A stretch of DNA of 64,000 bases from Tethya wilhelma (taxonomy: Eukaryota > Porifera > Demospongiae > Tethyida > Tethyidae): positions 730,123-794,122 of the forward strand of contig CAXIPT010000012.1 of assembly GCA_964030475.1 (NCBI GenBank), written 5' to 3'. The notes beneath the pieces were generated by a model. The model was given only the letters and a program-made list of their open reading frames with translations, made no database searches and had not been told where the DNA came from. The first letter of the stretch is position 1. Each line of letters begins with the position of its first letter. The translations under genes and the position numbers were made by a program. Positions 23,153-35,080 of this stretch are shown here, one piece after another.

Positions 23153-23556
23153 GGTGTATTATTAAATGCCACAACCCAAGAAACCAAATTTTAAACAAGG
23201 CACATGTTACAGTAGTTATATGATCTTATTCCGAACGTCTGCATGAGCATGCAGAAAATAAAATGATCTAACAGTGTGGAAGGCATGCATGGTGTGCAAC
23301 ACTCAATTTCTTGCAATCTTGATTTATAACTAGATTTACTGAACATAACCTCTCATAGGTACATTAATAAGGATCTCTCAAACTGGGTAAGCTAACATGT
23401 ATGTAGATACATTACCTACCTAAAGCTAGTATGCCGTATAACCCCCCCCCCCCCAAAAATTTCCCAAAGTCACTAAGTCTTTTCTAAAGGAATTGATTCT
23501 TTCAAATCATGAAATATAATGCTTAGATATAGTTTATTCATAGACATTGAAGGTAC

Positions 23557-24353
23557 CTCAGCATCTTTCTTCTCAACATTCTCAACTCTGAGCCTTGTCA
23601 ATTCAGACTGGTGAATCCGAGCTTCTAGCTCCTGTAGAGAGAGAGTGGCAATGATCCAGTCTTAATTGTTCAGGATACTGTTTAATAATATAATAAGTTT
23701 CAAGTTTGTTATAGGTTTCCTTAGTGACACTGTTAGCAAATAGAGAAAAGAGAGTTCATACTCAGAGTACCAAATAAAATGTCTATAGCCTTGGAAGCAA
23801 AGTACAAAGGAGCCTCCTTCGTAGGGATGAACTTTCTTGCTTACAGCAATTACAAACCAGCATACACTACTCCCACGGAAACACTTAACATGACTTTTTT
23901 TAAAAATCTAACTTGCTGAATGAGTGATAAACTGCTAGACTGAAACAGCCCTCACAAAATAGAACTAGAAATAGTGAGGATGTTTTTCCAGACTTCACTT
24001 ATACAATGTCACAAAATCAGAGCTATGCTTTAGGCTATATATACGCTCTCTAATTCATAAATTATGCATAAATCTATTGATTAGTAAACTTAAAACAGGC
24101 ACACAGTCTAACCTGGAGTGTTGAAGGATCATGTCTAAGTCCCCTAATCCAACCTACAATAAAAGGAAAAGACACTTGATCAATATTGACCAACTTAGAC
24201 GTATGCATGTGTTTAACATATAGATACGAGGTCTTTGAACACTATAACAATGCTATAATGACTTACAGTCCCATTCCGGTGGCACTGACTCTTGGGAGTA
24301 CTGCTCCAGTGATTGCTTCTTCTTCAACTTTACACTCCGCCTTGGTCGGGTAG
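23557..24353 (-). CDS. NDUFAF2-like complex I assembly factor, partial (three exons)
   Basis: Minus-strand exons 24353-24267, 24153-24113, 23631-23557 join in phase (1/1, 1/0, 0/0) for about 67 residues. The core reads V-P-P-E-W-D-C-W-I-R-G-L-R-H-D-P-S-T-L preceded by a basic R-P-R-R-S-V stretch and followed by a charged helix. This order (R-R-x-V, P-x-E-W-x-x-W-I-R, P-T) matches my recollection of NDUFAF2 (B17.2-like), a mitochondrial matrix chaperone of complex I assembly. The start exon is unresolved: a micro-exon at about 24748-24716 (contains K-Y-Y) would fit the phase and the family's Y-Y motif, but is speculative. No clear terminal exon below 23557. An inverted, broken copy lies at 45356-46148. 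Confidence 0.5.
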
Positions 24354-26559
24354 CTGGATGGAGAGAAATTGAAGCTCATACAATACTAGTTCATTGTATT
24401 AACAAACACATGAGTGTAGATATGCTATGCTTTGATAGAGGAGTACCATATGTACATGACTACATATTGACTCCAATATTGGCATTAGCAGCTTGAACAG
24501 CCTAGTTAAGTAACTTCCATTACCCAGCTAAAATACCAAATAAACTCAACCTCAAACCTCTATATTTAGCTATGACCACGAACAGAAGAATGCTTTAAAA
24601 AATGAAGGCACCCACGGTGTATAAACCTTGGCGCAAGCAAATAGCGTGCACAACTACTAAAACATGTCAGCATGCATGCCTAATTATAATAACATCTATT
24701 TAGGAATTCACTTTGATGCTTGTAGTACTTGCAATGCTCAGTAGCTAGCAGTTCAGTATCTATGCCAGTCAGGACTATGATGGATACTTTTACACAAAGT
24801 ATTATCTCACTATAGGGATGGGACCAAATTTTGGAAAATTGGAATGAACGGTCGGTATATTTGAGCTCATATCTCCAAAACTATAGTGCCTAGCCACTTC
24901 AAATTTGGAAAATAACTAGCTGTAGTGCATGACGTAGATTACTATGCAATTGCACCTCAAAATTGACGAAAAGTATTACCTGGTCGGTTTTAACAAATTT
25001 GGTCACATATTCAACTTGCAATCATAGAGTTTCTTACCTGTCCAAGCAGCTAAGCCAGCTAAACTCAAGTCCTTCTAGGAGTCCATGATTCATGCTGTAC
25101 TGTTTTTAGATAATGCACACTATACCCTACATGTCTGAGCTGGAGTTGGCCATCCAGTTGTCCATGTGTTGAATGTGAAGTTAAGTATGCGCAGTGCAAT
25201 AAACAAAGTGCACGTGAGCTCTATGGATGCTCTAAATAAATGTCACATGATGCAAAGGTGAGAGCAAGCATTAATTAGAAAGAATGCTAAACGGTTCGTA
25301 TTGCTTTGTATGTTGAGNTTGATTTTGTTTTGCTAGATTTTTATGATCATAAACATTTTGTATTGTGTCTATGGGACAGTCGGCCCATTCCTACTATACG
25401 TACTACCGTACGTATGATAAATCTTTCCTCTTGTTAACACCAGCTGCTATGGCTGGTATATGTTAAAGCATCAAAGCTGGCCAGATAATGAAATTGTATA
25501 TAGGTGCATGTACATTTGCCTATTTTTGATATTTATCGTAAAATCTTCATGCACTATAATAACACTCTCTGTAAGTTTTAGTATAGTATGTTTAAGCCCT
25601 TGGCATAAATAACAAACTCATTGAGTCAACCACAAGAAGGCGTTGAGGTTGAAAAGTTGGACACATGCACGATTGTACGTCCTCGACAAAGAAGTACACA
25701 CAAAGTCAATGCTGTATTACAAACGGCATTAAAGTGCTTTGTATACTATTAGAAGATGATTCAGAGTCACCGCTAGCAACAGCCTTCTTAGCAATTATGA
25801 ATAGCCTTCTTGTGGATGTATGACATGCATGATGCCAGATGGATTGACTCCGAGTTACTGTCAGCAAGTCTGAGCCTCAGAAATACCACCAGAGTCTCAT
25901 CACTCACTAAACAAGCTCAGTAAGGTATAAGGACTCTAAAGTTGAATGAATATGTCATGCACTAAGCCAAAAAGTAGACTAAACTTCGTTTAAAATACAG
26001 AATGCAACTTGCCGTTTTGATATGACGTCATGTAGCGGTCACTTTTAGCAGTTTTGCGCATGCTCAATAATGGCTCAATCTCAAGTTTCCGTGAGGCCGT
26101 GTTAGAGTTTCTATTTATCTCTCTCCCTCTAAACCTGGGAACTTGGCTAATATATAAATCACCTAGGTAAACAACTTGTTCTACAAAAGGAACCCGAGTT
26201 TTTTGAGCACAACAGCCAGAAAATTGGTGAGATTTATGTACGTGACTAGAACTTAACTCATTGCCAATTTCAACTCAGTGATATGATTCACAGTTTACTC
26301 ATTGCTTGTGTCCTCCTCTCTGATGTAGTGTTGTTCCAATTTGGCCCACTCAAGTGCTGGTGACCAGCTATTTCTCGGGAAAATTCCATCGACTTTTTTT
26401 CCTCTCTAGTCATTTCTATTTATTACCCCCAGCTGGGACCGTGTGGACAGGTGAATGGAGACAACCATACTAGTCTTTCATTGGACTCATCTCACAGTTA
26501 GGTTACCATACACATGACATTTTAATATCCACAGTCTCACAGAGATATTGTAGGAGTTG
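24354..26559. other. Intergenic/upstream stretch with repeats
   Basis: 24354-24560 is part of the inverted duplication shared with 45160-45355. 25319-25414 is an inverted end of the CATACGTACGG repeat. 25420-26559 duplicates 20589-21537 with rearrangement. A possible first exon at 25093-25038 (ATGAATCATGG, donor GTAAGA) for the NDUFAF2-like gene does not match phase. Nothing else coding is seen. Confidence 0.45.
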
Positions 26560-26625
26560 ATGGATCCATCACTGAATCCCTTTCAGTCCATCCCTCTAGT
26601 CTTCTCCATGGATGATGACATTATT
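26560..26625 (+). pseudogene. Duplicated exon 1 of the U-box gene
   Basis: Twenty-two codons from ATG to a GTAAG donor, identical to 21538-21603 except for a Val-to-Ile change and silent changes. The sequence after the donor diverges within about 40 bp into unrelated repeat DNA, so exons 2 and 3 are missing. Reading: a truncated duplicate. Confidence 0.7.
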
Positions 26626-26849
26626 GTAAGTTCCAGTCAATTCTTTTGAATCATCATTAACTCTTAGTACCCAAAAGCACTACGTAATGCACCAGCCAGA
26701 GCTGGTTGTATAGTGGTGGAGTTGAGGTATGCATGAGTGGGGACCCCTGAATGAACTACATTAAAAGTAGCCTGTTTCCAACGCTCTAAAATATTATAGG
26801 CTTGGGATCTTACTAGGGTCCTGTCATGCATACCTCGTACATACATTAT

Positions 26850-27190
26850 TGGAGCCTTCTCCGACACACATACTCACAGGGGTTTCCCCTGGCATATTCT
26901 ATTATTTGTCAGAGCTTTCTCCGCTCTATTTCTTACAGGGGTCTTCCCTTGATATATACCTCTTTCTTCATAATAGTTTAGTCAGAGCCTTCTCTGATCT
27001 ATTTCTCACCGGTGTTTTCTTCTCTGATACATTTCTCACAGGGTTTTTCCCCTGACACTATTCCATTGTCAGAGCCTTCTCTGACGTAGATACACACAGG
27101 GGTTACCCTGTTACTTTCAGGCCATGCCTGGTAGCATATCCATACGCACCCACCCACACACAGATCGAGGGCTTCCCCCTGTTACTCTTC
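26850..27190. repeat. Array of alternating short hairpins
   Basis: Two hairpin words alternate: TCAGAGCCTTCTCTGA (for example 26980 and 27067) and CAGGGGTTTCCCCTG (for example near 26876, 26934, 27040 and 27096). Each word is self-complementary around a 3-4-base loop. Units are separated by AT-rich spacers with TATTTCTCACA-like sequence and recur about every 80-90 bp. Open frames across it are by-products. Confidence 0.75.
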
Positions 27191-27203
27191 CCAGTATTAA
27201 GCC

Positions 27204-27270
27204 TTGAGATGTTTGGGGGGAGGCCCATACCCTAATGCTATCACCTTTGGTGATCCCCCCCCAAACATAT
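27204..27270. repeat. Inverted G/C-tract pair
   Basis: ATGTTTGGGGGGAGGC is matched by GATCCCCCCCCAAACAT about 35 bp downstream, forming a stem of about 14 bp around TGATCACC-like sequence. It lies between the hairpin array and the recombinase fragment and may be part of the same element. Confidence 0.6.
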
Positions 27271-27598
27271 ATATTTCCCTGCTATCCATATGCCTTGGCC
27301 CAGTCCGCCTAATATGGGAGCTCTTGGTGCAATTGATAATAGTCCAATTTGATTTCTTATCATATTCTGACATTATCATGTGACTGTACAACTAGAGAGG
27401 TGGGTGACACCACAAGGTTAGAGTTATCGATACTGAACAAGTTGTTAGTTAAAACAAATGACAACACAATACCAAACAGGATGTACTAGACTACCATGTG
27501 AGCACAAACAACAAATGTAGATGACAAAATCTAACTGCATGAGTCTTTCCCTGGTACCCATTATGCAAGGTCTCTGGAATAATCCTTTGCTGTTCCAT

Positions 27599-27799
27599 TT
27601 ATACTAGCTTATCTGACAAGGAGGCCAGCTCTGTTGGCGGGATCCTGATATAGGTTTTGTATGCGTCACTTTTCCAACGACCAAGTGCCTGGATAGTTGA
27701 GTCCTCCAACCCTCTGGNTGTCCAGAGGTTCAGTTCCAACGTTGCTGGAAATGGTGGAGACAAGCCATGGGAGAGTCTACTCTCAAGTTTTAAGAGCAA
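27599..27799 (-). pseudogene. Tyrosine recombinase C-terminal fragment (DIRS/Crypton-type)
   Basis: A 66-residue frame with an N at 27718 contains IQALGRWKSDAYKTYIR, the typical C-terminal box in which the catalytic Tyr lies in an S-x-A-Y-x-x-Y-I-R context; upstream H-G-L-S resembles the box containing the H-x-x-R motif, degraded. It ends with a stop soon after. No reverse transcriptase or other recombinase part was found nearby, so I cannot separate DIRS, Ngaro or Crypton origins. Confidence 0.55.
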
Positions 27800-28436
27800 T
27801 TAAAAAGAAAGTAAACATTAGATAATTGATTACAAATAATGTTACATAGCTGATTTTTTCTGGAAACTAGTACTTAGGCTATTCTATGTGCACGCTTGAC
27901 TAGTGTAATTATTAGTATACTTGAACTGGTAGAGGAATGGCTTTTATCTCAATTTAGAGTTACATACATTAGACTGATGAACCTTAGTGTGGTATGATGG
28001 ATTTTGTATTTTAAGGCAATGTTTATTTACAAGTGTATATTAGTTGTTTTGTACTGCAGTCATGTGTCGACTAGTGTTAGTGACATTGATAAATATTACT
28101 GCTTTATAGTGTGACTTATTATTGAAAATTGAACAAAAAGCTGACTCGGGAACTATATCAACGCTCAAAATTGATCTGTGCATGCATGCAAAGGGAGGGT
28201 TACTGTCGGCAGTTTCAATGTGTGCATGTGTCTGTTCATTGAAAAACTACAGAATGCAGAGCCACTCTGCCACTCCATGGCCATATTGTTTCATAGTCTA
28301 CAACCAGTCACAGCCAACCAGTACTCTCATGGATCATTGCATGAAACCACAACCCTGGTTCACTAGCATGCATACAAACTACATAGCCTTCATGGACTAT
28401 TAAATGTAACTACACATACTTCTCCATCATAATTAA

Positions 28437-29395
28437 CCCTTGGTGTGCATGCGCACCCAGGGTTACGGTAGTCGTTTTGTCTGTGTGTGTGTGTGTGTGT
28501 ATGTGTGTGTGTTCCAACTATATCTCAAGAACAGCAAGTCGAGTCTTCAAAAGCGGCATACCAAGGTAAAATAATCGAGATTTTCTAAAAGAAGCTAAAA
28601 TTCAACAAAAAATTTTAGTTCCAGAGATATGGGGGTGTTCAACCTCTCTAAGCACTAAGCTTTGAGGCCACACCCATACAGTTAAAATTATGGGGGGGGG
28701 GGAGCCATATAGCATAGGCAGTAGAGTATATGAAATGCCTCAGATTCTTACAAAGGTAGCATGAGTGTGCTAAAAATGTGAACTCACTGAACTACAATAT
28801 TATAATGCTGTTAAGATAGCCAACATCGAGGAAAAAATCCAACAAATTGTGAACTTTTACTGTACCATTTTACAAACACATGAACATGTACAGCAATGCA
28901 TAACATTTTAACATCATTCAGACCTCTCACGTGAGTCTCACGATTTAGCAAGCATCTCACGCTCTCACGCCCAGTAGTCTTCAATCTCATGCTTTAGTGA
29001 GCTGTAATCAGTATTAGCTTCTTTTCTTTGTAAAACTAGTACTCACACGATCTAATTTATACTAGCTAAGCACAAAAGCGTGCAAAATTTCTTGGCGAGA
29101 ATTTGTTTTTCGGTATAGGTCGTCAAAATTAAAAACTATCTGGCAAATACACACAGTAAAAATTACGGAAAAACAAGGTTTGATTATGTGCGCACCAGAG
29201 CTAGGCATGATCTCACGCATTAATTGCTTAAGTTTGGCCAATCTCACTCCTAAAAAAGTAGAGTCTCGCACCTGCAAAAAAATCAGCTTGAGAGCTATGC
29301 ATCATACTTACAATTTTTACAACACAATCGCACTATAAGTACTCGGAATTTTACGTGCATATTATGCACCAAGGCTTATGCACCTTGGTGCCTTC
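28437..29395. mobile_element. TTAA-type element, old copy
   Basis: Begins after TTAA at 28433 with a diverged version of the family start and GGTTACGGTAGTCGTTTTGTC, and ends with CAAGGCTTATGCACCTTGGTG-like sequence and GCCTTC. The internal block with AAGCTTTGAGGCCACACCCA is shared with copies at 39520, 43139, 57905, 59032 and 63380. Non-coding. Confidence 0.6.
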
Positions 29396-31094
29396 TTTAT
29401 AATAGCAATCTGAATTTTTCAAGCAATCTGGCAACTCAACTAAATGTATTGGAAGCTTTAGTAGTCATGTGATGCCATATTCTCACTATCTGATTATATT
29501 AACCATCAACCATCACTATCTTCGGCATAATATTATTATATCCAACTAGCCATGGCCACAACACTGACCAATTATTGCACTACCCAGGGTGATTTTGAAG
29601 GGGGAGTGTACAACTATTAGCCATAGCTCTTCACTTCTTAAATGCGGTCCTGGTGAATATCTGTTTATTGGACTCGGACAGGCACTAGCTGGTACAATCC
29701 CTAGACATGTATAAAACCTTGTAAACAGAAATTTATTCTCTATCTAGATTCACATCACTATAGGAGAATATAAGAATACACTGACCATATCCAGGACATC
29801 ACTTACTATTACTAAACATGTAATGGGTTATGTTAGGCAAATTTGTGGTGTTGATGATCCATGCGTAGCTACAATGTACATGTCTAGGAAGAGTACCAGA
29901 TGTCCCCAATAACAATATATCTAAACAAAAATTGTGACGTGGTAAATCTGTATAATAACCTAGGCTCGAGAACTAGACAGGAGACTGGGCAAACTTGTGG
30001 CCGTTCAGAATGTAAGTTAGGTTCCATTGTCTGTCATACACATTGCATGACTACATCCAACATTTGCTAGTTATTAGGGTAGACATCTACAACCAACGAT
30101 GTGGGCAAGTAAATTTACCATGGTACCATTTCTTGTGGCTATAGCCAACTAAAATGAATTATACTCAAAGTTTAATAAATACTATGGAGTATGGATGGAA
30201 CTAATCATCAGCAATAGACATTGGCACTATTAAATCCTTTATTATTATTGATACTCAGAGATAGTAGCCTCATAAACCAGGCCTTTCCCACTATGCTTAT
30301 TGCTAAGCACTGGGCTCTGCAACAAGCATAATGGGGATGGCCTTGGCTTAGCAATAAGACAGCAGGGGAAGGCCAAGTTTACGCGGATACAGAGATAGCT
30401 AGAGTGAAGGAACTTTAAAGTGACACAACTATACTGTAATTGCTAACAACCAGACAGGCAGACTATTGCTAGGTCACTGACTTGCATTTTTAGAAAACAG
30501 GTGATGGGTGAAGACATAGTAATGTATGAAAAAAAAACCTCCCAGTAATAATTGTATCCCAGTTCAAAGTTATACATGTAGGTCAGCTGCCACCACTGAT
30601 AGTAAGAGATATGAATACTTATAGTTCTATTCTAGAGCCATATACCTCTACAGTAATTAGGATCCCAATAAGCTTATAATAATTTATGGTAATAATAACA
30701 AAATCTTATGGTACACTGTTGAGCAAGGTTAGTACTAGAGAAGGACAACATTACACCTCAATAACAACTGACAAGATAAACTTTAGCCTTTTCCTCTGTT
30801 AAGCCTTTTTCTAGTTTATTTAGGACTCAATTGTCTCTGTGCAATACCCACTAGGTAATCTTAACAGTTACTTTAAAACATTTCACTTTGAAAACACTCA
30901 TTACAATAAACAACTATATCAGAGGTCGAAATAACTTTTTTAGAGTGCAAGGTCAAAATGTCAGTACAAATCTCATTTGTGCGGTCATTTTACTAAAGCG
31001 CACGGCCATTTAAGCTGACTACATTTACAGCTAGTATAGTGTTTACAGAGAGACACAAGGGTATGGCCTACTTACTACAAGTGGCTGTTACAAG

Positions 31095-31240
31095 CCAGAG
31101 GAGGTACGACACGTGAGTGTCAATTCAATGCTTTTGCTGACTCAGCATGGTAGGTGCACGTGACCAAATCCAATACTAAACTATAGTGGTCACGTGATTG
31201 GAATACGCTAATTGACACTCACGTGTCGTACCTCCTCTGG
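31095..31240. mobile_element. 146-bp foldback with flanking duplication
   Basis: Ends CCAGAGGAGGTACGACACGT and its exact reverse complement extend about 33 bp inward. TTACAAG occurs immediately outside on both sides (31088-31094 and 31241-31247); because the next bases CC also repeat, the duplication could be 7 to 9 bp. Confidence 0.8.
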
Positions 31241-31863
31241 TTACAAGCCATGAACCACAATGTGAATCTTAGTGATGACCATAATTATTTTTATGGGCTA
31301 GTTTTTTTGTCTGGACAAAGTGTCCGTGCATAAGCTGTTTTGAGAGGTCAATTTGATTAAATGCACGGAAAATGACTGATGACCGACTGTTATTTCGAGC
31401 TCTGCTATATCACCACATAGTTTTTGCACGACAGAAAGTGAAACTGCTAGACAACTGCATGTTTTCTGTAGAAAAGATCAAGATACTCTACTCTTGTTTT
31501 TCTGGTAATCAGTTTTTCAAGCAGCTTGACTGGTATTTTCAACAGATACAGAAGTTCTAGAACCTGAACCGAGTTTTCCATGGACAGTGAAAAAGTATTT
31601 TCTTTTACTCATGCAGTGTCACTACGGGAAGTAGCAAAGCTAGCTGCTCTTTAGTTGATTCTTTTCCGGAACTTTTTTAGACAACAACAGTGATCGAGGC
31701 ATTCCTTGAAAATATGAAGAATTTATGAGCTATATATAAACCACATAAATGTTGTATGCCAGGACTTTACAATGAACAATTATGGCACAAAAATTAAGAA
31801 CTTTACTTAACAATGAAAACAAAGCAAAAATAAGTATAAAACAAGCAAATAAACTTTACAACA

Positions 31864-32282
31864 CTAAGCAGTGTCTGCATGTACCTCAACATGGAAATTT
31901 ACACAACAATAAAAAATTATAGATATAACAGAAATTTCCGATGACATGCATCGAAAATTCTCTCTCGCTATAGGAACAAATGGTGGGACAAATAGAACAC
32001 CCAAACACATGTAGACAGTAAGGATAAGTAAAGTGTTCCAAGTCACAAAATGAACAGCAGGTATGTCACTTGTGAAAAAGAGAATAGAATAAATTGGAGT
32101 TCCAATATACAGGATAATGGATAAAAGACAGACCAGTATAATATTATGACATTCTTTGTCTCAAATTCTTTTCTATCAACAATCTTGTAACTGAGTATTG
32201 CAAACAGCAAAGGCAAAAAAACCCCAAAATTAATTAACAATGAAAACAAAGTAAAAAAAAAAATTAAGTATGAAACAGGCAA
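31864..32282 (-). pseudogene. Duplicated 3' fragment of the class C receptor
   Basis: Two overlapping frames encode degraded copies of the last transmembrane part of the adjacent receptor (LLFAILSYKIVDRKEFETKN and LFVPPFVPIARENFRC). The shared 3' flank CACTAAGCAGTGTCTGCATG occurs at 31862 and 32297. The fragment is a tandem 3'-end duplication of about 435 bp. Confidence 0.85.
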
Positions 32283-32337
32283 ATAAACTTTACAACACTA
32301 AGCAGTGTCTGCATGTACCTCAATATGGAAATTTACA

Positions 32338-34618
32338 CTAAGATAATATAGATAATGACAGAAATTTCCGATGGCATCGAAAATTCTCTTTCACTATGGG
32401 AACAAATGGTGGGACAAATAGAAAACCCAAACATATGTACACACTAAGAATAAGTAAAGCGTTCCAAGTCACAAAATGAACAGCAGGTTTGTCACTCGTG
32501 AAAAAGAGAATAAAATAAATTGGAGTTCCAATATACAGGATAATGGATAAAAGACAGACCAGAATGATAACATTCTTTGTCTCAAATTCTTTTTTATCAA
32601 CAATCTTGTAACTGAGTATTGCAAACAGCAGAGACAAGAAGAGAAGAACAGCCAAATAGAAACAGGTTATAACTAAAGCCGGACGTGACCATTTGGAAAA
32701 ACAAGTGATGTCCACTGTCATAATTGGCATTGAATCCTTGACAGAAGCTAAGCCTTTCACCTCTTCTGTGATTCGTGGAGCATTAGCCATCCAAATGACA
32801 ATCATTGCTAGTTCCAAAGAGACAAGGAGACCAATGATTAATGCAAGAGTACTATCTTTGACCCAAAATTTTGCTTTGAGGATTGTCTTGCTTCTAAAGA
32901 TGGCACAAAGACGCCATGTTTTAAGGCAGACTGTGGAGAGTATCATAACAAGGCTAATAGCCGAAGAACAAGTAAAAAGATTGCACAGGACTGTGTGTGC
33001 TTTTAGAGAAAGCACTAGAGTATGATCGAAGGTAAACATCATAATGCCGAAAAGTTGTAAGTAACAGCCGACAAATATGATGTGATTTAATTTGTGACTA
33101 GAAGCTTTTACAGACTTGTGATTGCGAAAGAGTATGTTTATTATGTGAGCAGGGATGATGAGACATAGAGCAATTGTAACAAGAACAAGGACTGGTACAG
33201 CAAATACTAAACTCACATGAATATACTTGACTTCAAAATCAACATTGTTTAGCAGCACAGTAAGTTGTAATTCTCCAAATTCATACATCCCAATAGCCAT
33301 AAAGTCACCATCGCTATACTGAAATAATCCAATAGTCTTATTTTTCATACACTTATCAGTAGTGTCAAATTCAATGTGCCCAGTAATTCCTTCAAAGTCT
33401 ACATTAGGTATATTGCTTCTCACTATTTCAGTGATCTCTCTCTGTCTAGTGAGATCTTTCTGTGTGAATGTTATGTTTCTTTTTTCCAATTCATCGAGAG
33501 AGTTATTCAGTGCGAGTGCAAGTGCCCATGTGGCATCGTATGACAATCCATGCACCTCTTGCAATACTAGGATTAGAAGTGACATTATATGTGCTGGCAT
33601 AGGTTTTAGCTTGAGCTTCGTAGAGCACTTCAAACTGCTTTGAATTTAGACCTGTCATTGCCACATCTTTAGAATCTAATGAACCAATATCAATGCTTGC
33701 TGAGAATACTAAACTCCCATTAAATGCCCTAGCTGTGAAGTTGTTCAGTGGAGCAGTGGTAGTGAACGTCACCATAGTTGAAGGAGGTAGCTAACAACTG
33801 GTCACTTTTATATGCAACAACCCACTGGTAGTTGGGATAGGTCATGTGATGGTGGTACGCTAGACAGAACAGCTTGGAGTAGATGTGAGCTCCAGCTAGG
33901 ACAAACATCACTCTAGCAAAAGAGTTGTGAAGTCCTTCCAAAGGGATTTTGTCATCATTTAATTCATCTTTGAAGAGAACTTCAAACTCGGGTAAATTAT
34001 TTACTTTTCGTTCGAGAGAATCACACTCAGTTTCTTGATCAGTGTCACACAAAAGTGCAATATATTTCCAATTTTTCGTCTTCACAAGTTCAAAAAAGGC
34101 TTCACTGAAGCTGAGTTCTGTTTGAAAAAGACTAAATGTGTTTGATTTGTTAGAAAATGGTGGGTTTCGAAAATAGGCTAGATTTAAAATTCCTGCTCTT
34201 TGACTAGTTGTTAGACCAGCAATAGTTTCTGAAGATTCAACACATGTAGGTCCAATGATACCTGCTGTAGGCACAGTTCTATTGTAAACGTATTGAGCAA
34301 ATCCTAGCTTCCACCGTGCGTTCTGTGACATTACAGCCACCATCACTTCGAATTAGTTCTAGTTTGTATCCTTTGAGAATGTCTGTTCGATTGTTGATCT
34401 GTTCCACAGCTAAAGAAGGAGCTGGTGCTATATCGTGACCATCATTGTAAGTAGCATCTCTACCACGAGGGTCCAGATCTGGGAAGGGTAGCATCAGGAG
34501 AATGTTGATAGTCCCCGATGTCTGTTCCATTACCATCACAGCACCTCTGAGATGAACCCAGTCTACTCAACACTACACTTATTACGATCACCTTCAATAG
34601 ATACAGTAACAATACCAT
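32338..34618 (-). pseudogene. Class C GPCR, GABA-B-like, with four frame breaks
   Basis: From ATG at 34618 a hydrophobic signal peptide (MVLLLYLLKVIVISVV) leads to a Venus-flytrap ligand-binding domain (LPFPDLDPRG, AVEQINNR, AGIIGPTCVESSE, NWKYIALLCD), then seven transmembrane segments (about 33220-32390) and a short tail. Family order and a missing cysteine-rich linker indicate the GABA-B type. The homologous sequence passes through different frames near 34530, 34320, 33760 and 33550, with no splice signals there. The 7TM half (32338-33550) is fully open. So either this is a recent pseudogene or the assembly has single-base errors. If functional it would be a plasma-membrane receptor for small ligands. 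Single-exon structure may indicate a retrocopy. Confidence 0.8.
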
Positions 34619-35021
34619 CTCAATCAAAATAAAAATTAATTTTAAAATCAATTCTATTGAAGTTCCACAGAATAACTTTGAGCTTTCACTCACTTTATTT
34701 ATATCAACTGTAAAGGATGTCCCAACATCATGCAATCAACCTTTGATCTCAACTACACTAACTTTAAAGGGAAGTATCAATTAGTATTAATCATACTTAT
34801 AGTCTAGCAGATAATATAATACTGTAGCAATAAACTATTCCAAGAACTTCCCTTATATGTATATATACAATTCACTACCTATATACAATGAGAGAGTATA
34901 ACTACAAAACAAAGTTAAGTCAACAATTTTCTCAATGCAAATATACGTGGTATTATCTACATGGATTTTAAAGAACATTTGACACTTTCCTGCACACACA
35001 ACTACATAACTACTTAATGGG

Positions 35022-35046
<25 letters not shown>
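34619..35046. other. 5' flank of the receptor, then microsatellite
   Basis: AT-rich sequence without a reading frame; a compound (CT)n(GT)n repeat occupies 35022-35077 and marks the left edge of unit A. Confidence 0.6.

Positions 35047-35080
<34 letters not shown>

Larger units (their letters stand above)
22024..23556. other. Gap and MITE-rich stretch
   Basis: It holds the N run 22436-22599 and two inverted-repeat elements whose ends begin ACCGTATAGC. A poly-C run lies at 23442-23454. No reading frame with splice support is present. Confidence 0.6.
27800..31863. other. Four kb without a recognisable gene
   Basis: Contents: a TTAA-type element (28437-29395) with (GT)n and poly-G tracts, a decayed copy of the small hairpin element (about 30268-30375), and a 146-bp foldback at 31095-31240. 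The rest is unique AT-rich sequence with stop codons in all frames every few dozen codons. Confidence 0.55.

Noticed and set aside
23348..23391. Fourth exon of the U-box gene (AG then 30 nt then GTAAGC)
   Set aside because: Phase could fit, but the residues do not contain the expected second half of a U-box.
25038..25093. First exon of the NDUFAF2-like gene (ATGAATCATGG to a GTAAGA donor)
   Set aside because: It ends in phase 2, whereas the next recognised exon needs phase 1, and the encoded residues do not resemble the family.
26849..27055. Phe/Leu-rich open frame on the plus strand
   Set aside because: It is the hairpin array read as codons, with no start context or splice support.
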